Shown here in pieces: positions 48,577 through 60,846 of a DNA stretch of 64,000 bases. Origin of the DNA: Orbilia blumenaviensis (taxonomy: Eukaryota; Ascomycota; Orbiliomycetes; Orbiliales; Orbiliaceae). Under the pieces are notes generated by a model. The model was not told where the DNA came from and did no database searches. It was given only the letters and a program-made list of their open reading frames with translations. The stretch lies in the NCBI GenBank assembly GCA_036872755.1, contig JAVHNS010000004.1, forward strand, positions 2,046,001 to 2,110,000, read 5' to 3'. The position numbers and the translations under genes are program-made. Every line of letters begins with the position of its first letter. Position 1 is the stretch's first letter.

Positions 48577-51316
48577 ATGCTGTCTGCACCGCGTCCGTTC
48601 GCGGGATGCATCTTGCATGCCTCAAAATCTCCACTCTTTGCTTCGCAATGTTCTCTTAGGAATTTGATATCGCCGCTCGCCCGGTCCATAACTACTCCTC
48701 CTCCTCCTCCTCATCCTCCCGCTGCTACTATTACCACTACTACTACTGCTTCGACTACCGCTTCGACTACTGCTTCAATTGCTGCTTCTGTAACCGTTCC
48801 GACGATACCCGGTCGAATTACTGGATACCTTAAAACACCCACTGCAGCTCGTGGCTTCTGCACGCGACAGCACCGGCACGTAGCTACAGGATGGCAATCC
48901 CGATCTTTGGCAAATAGTAACGAAGGTCCGATCTCTCGGTCAATTGGGTTCCAGAAACGATCACAGATCACCCGGCATGCTATACAGTCTTTCTCTACTA
49001 CGGCTTCACATCCTTACACTTCCCAAAATCATCATCATAATCAACATCACGGCAAGGAAGAACATACCGACGAACATCACAAGGAGCTAAAGTCGGAATT
49101 CGGACGTTCGGAGAAGGCTAGTAAAGCTGCACAGGTTAATCTTAGCGCACGTCTACGGAAGGACCCTGGTACTGTTGGTGGATTTTCTGGCTTTGGAGAG
49201 ATATGGCGTTTGTTAAAGATTGCTAGGCCGGAGGCCAAATGGCTGGGAGGTAACGGGAACCCTTCTTTCTTACTTTTTTGTGGATCCACCCGGTGGATGT
49301 GGTGGTTTCCTTCAATGGTAACGGTCTTTGCTGACGTTGGTATTTTTGGGGTGGTTTGAAAAGTTGCATTTTGCTTCCTGCTTGTGTCTTCGGCCATATC
49401 TATGTCGATACCGTAGGTTGTCCTCTTGGAAGTTTTTTAAAAAAAGGAATTGATTGCAATTGGTGTACTAATAAATAATGATGACCCAGGTTCTCGATTG
49501 GAAAAATCCTCGATGTCGCCACTCAGCACAACAGCGGAACACTCTTCGGTCTCCCCATGAACCAATTCTACGTCGCCCTCGGTGGGGTGCTCTGTCTCGG
49601 CGCCATGGCAAACTACGGCCGTATCATCCTCCTCAGGGTCGTCGGCGAGCGTATCGTCACCCGTCTCCGAACACAGCTTTACAAACGCACATACACCCAA
49701 GACGCCGAATTCTTCGATGCGAACCGAGTTGGTGATTTGATATCTAGGTTGTCGTCTGATACTATCATTGTTGGGAAAAGTATTACGCAGAATCTCTCCG
49801 ATGGGCTGAGGGCGCTTGTTAGCGGTGCTGCGGGCCTGGTGATGATGCTGTATACTTCGGCGACTTTGACGGTATGCTGCTTTATTATACTATTTAATTT
49901 TAATTGTTCTGGAGTATGAGGGCTGACTGTTTTTTTTTTTTTGGCTTAGGGTGTTATGTCACTTATGATCCCACCTATCGGTATTGGTGCATTCTTCTAC
50001 GGCCGAACGATCAGGAATATCTCACGGAAGATCCAAAAGTCTATCGGTGATGCTACGAAAGTAGCAGAGGAGCGACTTGGCAATGTTAGAACTTCACAGG
50101 CATTTGCAGGTGAGGCGCAGGAAGTCGGCCGGTACAACAAGCAGGTTCGGAAGATATTCAAACTCGGGATCAGGGAGGCTTTGGTCAGCGCTACCTTTTT
50201 TAGTACGGTAAGCTTCACCTATCTTATACTATCAAATATATATGAGGGTGTGAAACTGATGTTTTTTTTTTTTTCCTTTTTGGCAGACTGGTCTTGCTGG
50301 AAACGTCACGATCTTGGCAATTTTAGTGTTTGGCAGTCAGCAGGTCAAGGATGGGGCTATCTCTATTGGAGAGCTTACATCGTTCCTGATGTACACTGCA
50401 TACGCTGGATCCAGTCTTTTCGGTCTATCGAGTTTCTACTCTGAGCTTATGAAGGGTGTTGGTGCTGCGAGTCGTCTCTTTGAGCTGCAGGATAGGGAGC
50501 CGTCGCATTCTTTGACGAGTATGTTTTTTTCTGTGCTAGATGGGTTTTGGGGGAAGGCACTGATATATTTTTATTTTTTTAGAGGGCAAAAAGGTCAAGT
50601 CTGCTAAGGGTACTATTACGTTTGAAGATGGTAAGCTCCTCGTTTTATTATATAAAGTCTGCGGCATTTATCTGACTAGTCCTCTTTTCTCTCTTCTAGT
50701 GGTCTTTAGCTATCCTACCCGTCCGGCAGTTACAATCTTCGACGGCTTGAACTTCTCCATCCCTGCTGGTTCAAATGGTAAAGCCCCCTCCGTAATATAT
50801 TACCACAAGATGCACTACCTGACTGAGGAGAATAGTCTCGATTGTCGGCCCCAGCGGTGGCGGTAAATCCACCGTCTCCTCCCTGCTCCTCAGGTTCTAC
50901 AGCCCAAGTACCGGTAAAGTTTTGATTAATGGCCAAGATCTGGAGGAAGTCAATGTCAAGTCTCTGCGTCGGAAGATCGGAGTGGTGTCGCAAGAACCTG
51001 TGCTGTTCTCTGGTACTATCGCGGAAAACATCTCTTACGGCAAGCCGCGGGCGACCCGAACGGAGATTATTCAGGCGGCGAGACGGGCGAATTGCCAGTT
51101 TATTGGTGACTTTGTGAGTCTTTCTCCTCTCTTTCTCTCTTTTTTTTATTATATAAAAGGTTTACTGACGAGATGGTTCTTTTTTTTAAAAAAAAAATAG
51201 CCTGATGGACTGGAAACATATGTTGGACCTCGAGGGTACGTTCGGTTTCATTCTTCATTGGCACATACGGGTAGTATATACTAACCACCCATTTTGTTTA
51301 AAAATTCACAGAACCC

Positions 51317-51359
<43 letters not shown>

Positions 51360-51852
51360 AATAATAAAAGAACCAGATATCATAATCCTAGACGAAGCAA
51401 CCTCAGCTCTCGACGCAGAATCGGAAACCCTCGTAAACGAAGCATTAGCAAAACTAATGGCAGGCTCAACAACCACAATATCAATCGCACATAGATTATC
51501 AACGATTAAAAGATCGGAGAGGATTATTGTACTTGGTACCGATGGGAAGGTTGCTGAGGAGGGGACGTATGCGGAGTTGACTAGCAGAGAAGGGGCGTTT
51601 AGTAAGCTGATGGAGAGTCAATTGGGAGGGGCGCCGACGGAGTATCCCAGGCGGGAGATGGAGATTACGGAGAGAGAGGCGGATGAGGCGGAGAGGATTA
51701 GGGAGGAGCAGGAGAGGGAGGAACAGGAGGAGGAAGAAGAGGAGGAGGGGAAGACGGAGGAGGAGAGTGATGATGAGAAGGAGGAGAGTGTGAGGGTTGC
51801 GATTGGGAAGAAGGTTGAGAAGGAGGTTGAGGAGAAGGGGTCAGGGCGGTGA
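48577..51852 (+). CDS. MDL1: Mitochondrial ABC half-transporter, Mdl1-type
   Basis: Mdl1/ABCB10-type proteins export peptides or other cargo across the inner mitochondrial membrane. Ten exons: 48577-49249, 49364-49412, 49490-49871, 49950-50207, 50287-50518, 50583-50630, 50700-50777, 50836-51113, 51201-51235, 51312-51852 (857 aa; all junctions are in phase). The first 200 residues are basic, Thr/Ala/His-rich and include a presequence-like start. The membrane domain includes [16 protein letters not shown] and [18 protein letters not shown]. The nucleotide-binding domain has Walker A GPSGGGKS (578-585), LSGGQ (681-685), Walker B IIILDE (701-706) and H-loop His738. A Glu/Lys-rich tail of about 80 residues follows. 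MDL1 versus MDL2 cannot be settled here. Confidence 0.92.
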
Positions 51853-52130
51853 TCTCTCTCTCTCTCTTTTTTTTTTTAATATCTCCTTTATCTCTTTTTG
51901 GATCTTTTGGTCTTTTTTTTTTTGTAACTGTAGATACCTACTATACTAAGTACTGTTTCCTTTTCCCTTTCTCCTTCTTTCTTTTGTTTGGAAGTTTATC
52001 TTGTAATTTTATATGGGATGACGGCATATTTTCCTTCCAAACCACAACCAAAAAAAAAAAAGCCTTGTACATATATACATACTACCTATGTCTTACTCAC
52101 ACCCTCTTGGTCTCCGATGCTCCGTACGGT

Positions 52131-52492
52131 ACAAACGATATATATATAATACACATGCAATACAATACATGTATATATATTACAAGTAAAGCGAGGCATA
52201 AGTGTGTTAATTTTCCACAATTATGCTCAACCATCAGACAGCCAGACAGCCAGCCAGACAGCCAGCCAGCGTACTATAGTACTAACTCATACTTATTCCA
52301 CACAAACATATATATACTATTAGCTACAGCTATACTAGTACTTATCAGTAGAAAAGAAGTTAGCCTGAACCTTTGTTCGGGCTGCTTGTCTGTCTGTTTG
52401 TCTGTCTGGTGGTTGAGCATAATTATGGAAAATTAACACAATTATGCCTCGCTTAAGTCGCAATATAGATACATGTATTATATATCGTTTTG
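52131..52492. repeat. Long inverted repeat, possible MITE or transcribed hairpin
   Basis: The core arms 52189-52241 and 52402-52454 are 53 nt each and match with three mismatches, around a 160-bp spacer. Both arms carry the AGCGAGGCATAA and TTAATTTTCC blocks, then TTATGCTCAACCA and CAGACAG. Outer sequences (AACGATATATA, ACATGTAT) also match imperfectly, extending the arms to about 52131 and 52492. No transposase frame is inside. It lies in the 3' flank of MDL1. Confidence 0.9.
52236..52270 (+). repeat. CAGACAGC microsatellite inside the inverted repeat
   Basis: Tandem CAGACAGC/CAGC units in the left arm; the right arm has the matching GTCTGTCT run at about 52388-52408. Confidence 0.85.
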
Positions 52493-52928
52493 ACACATTT
52501 TTTAGCCGCTGTAGTATGTACGTCTCTCTCTCTATATATATATATATATTTTATAAGGCTTACAACAGAAGCGAATGGCACTTTCCTTGGGGAATAAGCG
52601 GTGATGGTGGTATTAGAAGATGTAGAAAATAAGGGGGGTAGATAATAGATAGACCGAATCTACAGCGCTTGAAACACTCATAACAAGCAAGTAAAAGAAT
52701 ATATGGGGAGGGGGGGGAATCTAAGGAAGATGCTCAAGAAAATGCAAAAATGACGGGTTGTGTAAAAAAAAAAGGAAGAAGAAGAAGAAGAACGCCAGGC
52801 ACCTGTAATAGACAAATGTATCAAAAGTACCAATGCTCAAAAAAGAAATATACATATACACTGAAGCTTCGTTCACCATTAATCAACCAATTAATAAGAG
52901 AAAAAAAAGGCATCAAAGAAAAAAAATC

Positions 52929-54400
52929 TTATGAGGTAGAGAGCCGTCTTCTCACCCCCCGTTTATTCATCCCATACGGCTGATAAGGCCTCATCCTCAA
53001 ATCGACAGGTCCCTCCGGTCTCTTCCCACCCCACCATTTAGGTTGATACGGCGGTTTCCCTCCCATCTTCGGTATTCCCTTGATAGGCGAAGCATCCGGA
53101 TCTCCCGTCTCCCCTCCCCCACCGGGATGGTTTATCCTATTCCCACCCCCAGGGTTGATCAATCCCGGGACATTCTGATCTTTACTCGGCGGCAAAACAG
53201 GATGCTGAACATCCCCCCCTCCTCCTCCACTCCCCCTCCTTGGCTTCAAAGTCAAAAGTATAATAACCCCAACAATACAAATCACCAACAGCAACATCGC
53301 CTTCCTCTTCGTCGTCTTCTTCTGATACCCACTCGCAACCACCAACTCCTTCTGCGCCTCTTTAACATTCGTCTTCATCATCTCAACGTTGTAATCGATC
53401 CTGTCTAACAAAGTACCCTGATCTATCACCATCGTTTGCAATTCCTTGAATATGTCGGCCAGTTCGAGGATACCGTTTGCTATATCTGTTATTTCGCGTT
53501 CGCGTTGGATGATGGCGTTGTCGTTGGAGGTTAAGGTTAGGGATTGTTGAAGGGCGGAGCGGGAGTATGAGATGTCGTTTTCTTCGTCGAGGAGGAGGGT
53601 TGTGGATGGGAAGTTTGGGTTGGGGGAGCCGGAGCGTTCGATTGGTGGGGTTATGCCGGAGAGGCCGCGGAGACCTGTTTTTTTTATATAAATGTACCCA
53701 TTAGTTTTTTTTCTTCTTCCACTTTATAATAGCAGAGTATATATATATAAATATGGTGGGAGGGGACGTACGCTTTAAATACGCCGCCTGCTTCTTCCTA
53801 AACCCCGCACTGGAAAGCTGCACCTTCGTCGCCAACGATATCTGAATATTCTTCGCCATAACCTCCTCCGCCCTCGAACCCCCCACCGCAAGCCTTTCAA
53901 TCCTCTTGATCGCAGCTTGACATTCATGAAACCTCGTCGTGATATCAGTCGTCAACTGTTCAATCTCGCCTTCTTCCGCAGACCGGTGGTGGTCGTCGAA
54001 GCCCGGCAGGACATGTTTGGCATGAAGACGGTCCAGGCGCTGGGACATGCGGGTTATGTCGGTTAGGAGGTCGGTTACTGTGTCTGAAGCGTCGGCCCAG
54101 CGCGGGGGGAGGCGGTCCATTTCTATTATTGTGTCATTGTTGCTGCTACCGTTGAGGCCATTACTGTTATTTAGGTCGTCAGGGTCGGCGAGGAGGCCGC
54201 GACGGTCTTCGTCTTGTTCTGCGCCGGTGGAGGAGGAGAAGCGGGGACGTTTTGTTGGGCGGTGGGAGTAGGATTGGCGGTAGGAGATGTAGCTAAATTT
54301 TTTATATGTATATATTTTATTATTAGTTTGAACTGCGAAGCTACTGGATAGTGAGGCGGCGAGGGATGATGCATTACAGGTTCGTCCGGTCTCGCCACAT
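52929..54400 (-). CDS. TLG2: TGN/endosomal t-SNARE, Tlg2/syntaxin-16 type
   Basis: Tlg2 mediates fusion of endosome-derived vesicles with the TGN. Exons 54378-54400 (23 nt), 53772-54292 and 52929-53674 give 429 aa. The N-terminus MWRDRTNLYISYRQSYSHR is the conserved start, which in Tlg2 binds the SM protein Vps45. An Habc region follows (DRLPPRWADASDTVTDLLTD onward). The SNARE motif includes REITDIANGILELADIFKEL, then QTMVIDQGTLLDRIDYNVE with the zero-layer Gln267. One membrane segment spans about 307-324 (AMLLLVICIVGVIILLTL). A lumenal tail of about 105 residues, rich in Gly, Pro and basic residues, follows. The long tail is unusual for syntaxins in general, though yeast Tlg2 also has one. 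The gene diverges from calmodulin. Confidence 0.93.
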
Positions 54401-55348
54401 GATCGCGGAGATAAGTAATTTTTTTGATGAATCGGTATTGGTAGTTTAGATGTCGATGAGAGGGTGGGAAGGAGGGAGAGGAGGAGGAGGAGGGGTGGTG
54501 GTTGGTTGGTCGGATGAAGTGAGATAGCGGTTTCAGCCTCAGGGGAGAAATTAGGGATTTGTCTGTCCGTCCGAGCTTTGGGTTGGTCGCGCCGGTAACT
54601 GACAGCTGAGGGGCGTGTGGGCGCTGATGTGGCTGGTGGTCAAGGAAACGGAAGGATATCAACGAGACCAAAGGATATCGATCTGCATGTGTATCAGCGA
54701 GGAAGTGTTGGTTGATGCGACGGGCGACCGGTAGGGTATCCCTTTTTTTTTTTAGTGGATGTGGTTGTAGATGTGGATGTTGTCGTTATGGTGATAGCTT
54801 TCTCGGCTGGTGATGTGGAGAGGTGGTGATATCATCCGGGCTGAAACAGCTGTTGTTGTTGCTGCTGCTGCTCGGCAGCTCAAAAGCTTGGCTGCGACAG
54901 GGGAAACGTTGTCTCAAGCTCTGCTCTTGACGCAAAGCTGTGTATTCGATACATTGAAGTTAACTAACTACATATATTAGATTAAATTTTAATTTAAATC
55001 TTGGAGCTAACTATGTAAGGTCGCTTGGGTGTAAGGGGTAGCTTCGATATATTTCGCCATGATCAGAGTCGTACTGTGCTATACTATACTGTGCAGCTAG
55101 CGCAGCTAGCTAGTTAGTGGATCGGTGATAGTGATAGAGCTCGAGCTCGCAAACGAGTACGTAAGATAGCTTGCAATAGATCTCGCTAGATGAGCTTATA
55201 AGAGACTGAACTATCACCAAATTACTCCTTCAGCGGGTATGCATATGCAAGTACTTAAGTAATTAAATATCAGCTAAGATATCGATGTGTCACGGCTTGA
55301 CCACATTCAGCCCGAGCCGAGATGAGCAAGGCTTTGGTAATTTATACC

Positions 55349-55370
55349 TAGGTATGTATATACATACCTA
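55349..55370. repeat. 22-bp perfect palindrome
   Basis: TAGGTATGTAT followed by its exact reverse complement ATACATACCTA. Read directly; no spacer. Confidence 0.9.
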
Positions 55371-56989
55371 CATGTACTTGGATGCGCGATGGTCCTAGTA
55401 ACGTGACCGTCTCTACTCGTGCGTCGGTCACGATCGTGTTGAGAAAAACGACAATCTGCAGCCTCGTAAGCTTAAGCCGGGGCTTAGCTGTAGGTGGGCC
55501 CCTCCCTGGAATCTGAGATCAGATACAAAATGCAATTATCGAATGTAATTAGGTACTTGCCCGGGGCCGTTGCAGCTGTCGCTTAAGCTTTCCTCCCTAA
55601 TTTTCCTCAGAACAACACATTCTAGTTTATCTAGCTATCTACCTTCTAAACGCTGCCTTATCCCATATTTGAGGTAGTTAAGTTATATTATACTGTAGAG
55701 GGTTTGATGGTTGCTTCTGTTGAAAGCAGGACTGGTGGGTATATCTTTGCTTAATTATATGTAGGAGAAAGCTTCTGGGGCTGAAGAGAATGAAGAATAA
55801 AGTCGATAAGGTCTCTCATTATATATGCCCTCTCAGGTTGTGTATAGCCATATAAGATAGAGATCTAGCTGGTTACCTCAGCCACGTTGCCAATGTTGGA
55901 TCTTCCCAAATTGCACCGGTGCATATTGAATAGAATAGATATTATTATATTGATGCTTCCGGTTATTCTGGACCAGAGGAAAGTATAATAGCTAGCACCA
56001 CTGTTGCTGGGTACCATACTAATACTGAATGGCAGATTGATGGTACTCATATGCATATTTACTGCGGTAAGAAGACTTACCGTTCCAATCTAATTATATA
56101 TCGGAGCGTACAGTTTCCGGCACAGCAAGTAAGTAAGCTTATAGCTTATAAGAACCTAGGCAGTTAGCTAGCTCCGTGCCCCGGCCCAACGTTATAATAT
56201 TAGCCACACGAGAGCTGCAAGCCCGCTTTTATACGGAGTAATCATTTGTCCCTAAGCTAAAGCCCGGCGCCGGGTGGGAGCTTCTACTGGGAGATCTGCA
56301 CCCGGTATGCAGGCTATTTGATTTAAAAACCTGGGAGGGAGGGAGAGAGAGGTTTATTAACACCAGGTGACGTCGTGACATCTAATGCAGCCGTCGTCTT
56401 CAGCGCTCGTCCGGATTAGGTGTGTGACAATAAATGTCAGTTCTGCAAAACCAGGTGACAGGAGAATTAAGATTAGATGTTCCAGATGTTCCCGCAGGCG
56501 GTGATTGCAGGCTAGTTAGCTAGCTTCAGGTACTGTTTTCCAACACATTGTTGGATCGTAAACGGGAAAACAGCGAACGGACAAACAGCTGGCTAACAGG
56601 TACTAGTAATGGTAGTAGTAGCTCGTAGCTCGTAGCTATGGACAGGAAAGAGTGTCAGGGTGTGGAGGAGTATGCACGGGATGGGATGGAGTGCACAATG
56701 TTTGTTAATTTTAATTGGCGAGCGGGTGGGTACCTGAGAGGGCACTCTGTACCTAGGTTGGCCCCATAGCTACCTACTTAGCTACATGGACGTGTAGCTT
56801 GGGAGATCAAGGTGTCAGTGCCAGTGTCAGTGCTGGGGGGTTACAGTTTGTGGTGGTGCATGGTGACCTAGTGATTGTGATAGTTGCTAAGTAACGGGGG
56901 GGACATTGTAGTAGTAAGGGGGAATCCAAAGCCGAAAGCTACTTTACTTAAGAGAGCGAGAGCTCCAATAAAACCCCCCCTCCTCTCAG

Positions 56990-57165
56990 TTGCTACCTCC
57001 CTTTCCCTTTCCCTCTCTCGCGCATGCACACGAATACCCATTCAGTCTCCACCAAACTCTAAGCTTCTCCCTTCGACATCTCGCTCTCCATCTCTCGCTC
57101 TCCTCAGCTTCCCATCAATCACTACTACCATACCATCATCATCATCATCATCACCACCAAATCCT
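56990..57165 (+). promoter_or_regulatory. Pyrimidine-rich leader of calmodulin
   Basis: Dense CTTTCCC, CTCTCTCG and (ATC)n sequence directly before the start codon. CT-rich tracts like this are common at transcription starts of highly expressed fungal genes. The exact start site cannot be read. Confidence 0.45.
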
Positions 57166-57169
57166 CACA

Positions 57170-58537
<1,368 letters not shown>

Positions 58538-59572
58538 ACAAACAACTTGTATATTTTCTGTTTCCTGTATTTGGTTCTTTCCCTCTTAAACTCTAGGGGA
58601 TTTATTCCCAGGTTTTTACTCTTTGTCAGAAACAAAGGAGCATGGGATAGCTCTGTCCGGCCTTTCTTCCTTTCTTACTTACTTACCCTGGGCGACCTCT
58701 CCTTCAGTTTTCCTCCTACCTTTTTTTCTCTCTTTGTTAGCCCTCTTGTTCCTTACTTTTTGATAGCGAGAGGAAGCTTAGAGATTTTGGGGGGCGGGTA
58801 GTAGCGTTCTTTTTTTTTTCTATACTTTTCTCTACTTTTATTGTGTAGTAGGCGATAACGGAGAAGAAATGCTGGACATAAATAACAGGAATCCAAAAAG
58901 GAAATACAAAGTCGGTCGCTTTTTGCGGGTGAGGGATAGATGGAACATTGGTCTTCTTGCTCTCTTATTCTTCTTATTATTCTTCTCTCTCTCTTAATAT
59001 ACCCCCTCTTAGAAACGTTAAAATTTCTTCCTAGATTATGTTCAGTGGCATGTTTTTTTTCTTTCTCTCTCTTGGTCTGCTATTCGCGCAATGAATGGGG
59101 ACCGCATTTTAATAGATAATACACCGATTTCAATGAACGATTTCGATGGTGGTATAATATACCTACCTATTTGTGGTGCATATATGCACGCCAGGAAACC
59201 CCCCGTATACGACACGCGTACGACTCCTACGCAAGCCCCAACCATAGTAGATGGTAATATATTTTTGTTATATATCAAAAGGGAAGGAAAGGAAAGGGAA
59301 CCGTATTATTGTTTCATATCATGTCATGTCATTACCACCCAAAGCTAAGTAATACTTTTGAATCCTTTTTAAAGATATAAAACAAAAAGGGAAAGGAGGT
59401 TAGTTATCCTTAGTACTGGTAGTAAAAAAAAAAAAAAAAAGAGGCCCGTATGCTCAGAGAAAAATAATAGGAAACAGGCTTATAGTGGCATCAGTAATAG
59501 TATATGAAGAGTAGTAGTAATAATCGGAAAGAAAGAAGGAGAAAAACTGGTTCCTGCCGGCCTTGTCAAGAT
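58538..59572. other. Convergent 3' region of calmodulin and clathrin light chain
   Basis: 1.0 kb of T-rich then A-rich sequence; short frames lack any domain. An A run near 59426 is visible. Confidence 0.5.
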
Positions 59573-60846
59573 CTAAACGCCGCTGGCGCCGGGTGCGTTC
59601 TCATCCTTTCTAAGGGATATGAGAAGTCTGTTTGTGTTACACCGGTGATGTTAGAGGAGGCGTTTTGTTCAATGTATATATTATATTATTGGAGGGTGGA
59701 GGGGGGAGGGGGTTTACGTACTCTCTGAAGCGCGACTTATCGGTCTTGCCGGTCTTGACACCTTTGTCTGTCAGGTCCACCAGTTTCGCAATACGTTCCC
59801 AGGCTGTACCGCCAACAGAGGTGTTTTCACGACTGGCAAGGAATTCTTCGGCTTCCTTGCTGTATTTTCCAACAAAAAAAGAGAAAAAAGAAAAAATCCA
59901 AGATTAGCGTCCTACGTTATAGTGGTAAGGTAGAAAAAGAGTAAAAGGGAGTGGCCGCGGCATACCGGGTCTGCTCTATGCTCTTGTCCTTCTTGGAATT
60001 ATAGTTATCGTAGAAATCATCAATCGCGGCTCGTGCCTTATCGACGGTTTCCTGCTTGCGGGATTCTGAGAGTTCGTCACGACGTTGGATTTCGAGCTGT
60101 TGGCGTTCGCGCCATTGTCTGGAATTGATTGATTTTTGTCCGTTAATTACGAAAAAGGCCAAAATATAAAAATATAAAATTAAAAAACGCGGTGGGGTAG
60201 ACGATGAGACGGCGGTGAAGGGAGTGGAGTGGAGTGGTGCTTACTTGATGACTTCTGGCTCTTCGTCGGGAAGTGAGGATATGGATGGGAAATTGGTGTT
60301 TACGACACCTGGCATGTATGGCGCTGTTGAGCCTGTGATGGTTCCGCCTGGGCCGACGGCCTGTATTGTAACGGAAAGGACTATGATTAGCTTCTTTTCA
60401 ACTCGTGTATATAGCTTTTCGATTCGATGTAAAGCAAGCTTCACAAAGCTCTCTCTCCCTCCTCCCCCGCTCTAATCCCTCTTCCCAGGCGAAACGCAGT
60501 AGTTCGTACCTACTACTACCACGCCTTTCCCCAGTTGACAGCTACACTATACATCTGAAGACCACACCCTCCAAAAAAAAGAAGAATTTACCTCATTATC
60601 AGCCAACAGATTCGGAAAGCTACTCTCGAACTTCTGAGTCTCGACCAATCCACTGCTGTCACCAACACCTCCTAGCAGTTCACCGTCGGCGTCGATATCT
60701 GGGAACTTGTCGACAGAAAACTGGTTGGCTTCGTCACCGAGGAATGCCTTTTCGCGCGAGATCAGGTCGTCGGCGTCATCGATGGGACCGCCGGTTGGAG
60801 CGACGAAACCGTCGTCGAGGTCTTCGATTGATGGGAAGTGGGACAT
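59573..60846 (-). CDS. CLC1: Clathrin light chain
   Basis: The light chain regulates clathrin-coat assembly at the plasma membrane, TGN and endosomes. Exons 60592-60846, 60245-60360, 59966-60118, 59722-59859 and 59573-59627 give 238 aa, all in phase. The N-terminus MSHFPSIEDLDDGFVAPTGG and an acidic region (FPDIDADGELLGGV) are typical. The heavy-chain-binding helix is QWRERQQLEIQRRDELSESR, then KARAAIDDFYDNYNSKKDKS. The C-terminus has TAWERIAKLVDLTDKG and KTDKSRFRELLISLRKDENA, ending PGASGV. The last intron acceptor at 59628 restores LLISLRK; an acceptor 17 nt further along in the gene would delete it. It converges with calmodulin. Confidence 0.95.

Larger units (their letters stand above)
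51853..52928. other. Convergent 3' region containing a long inverted repeat
   Basis: 1.1 kb between MDL1 and TLG2. Apart from the inverted repeat at 52131-52492, it is AT-rich with T runs near 51868 and 51912 and A runs near 52049. No gene supported. Confidence 0.6.
54401..57169. promoter_or_regulatory. Divergent region between TLG2 and calmodulin
   Basis: 2.8 kb without a supported gene. Repeated GCTAGCTAG and TAGGTA-type motifs occur at 55090-55370 and 56500-56800. The calmodulin side ends in a pyrimidine-rich leader. Confidence 0.5.
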
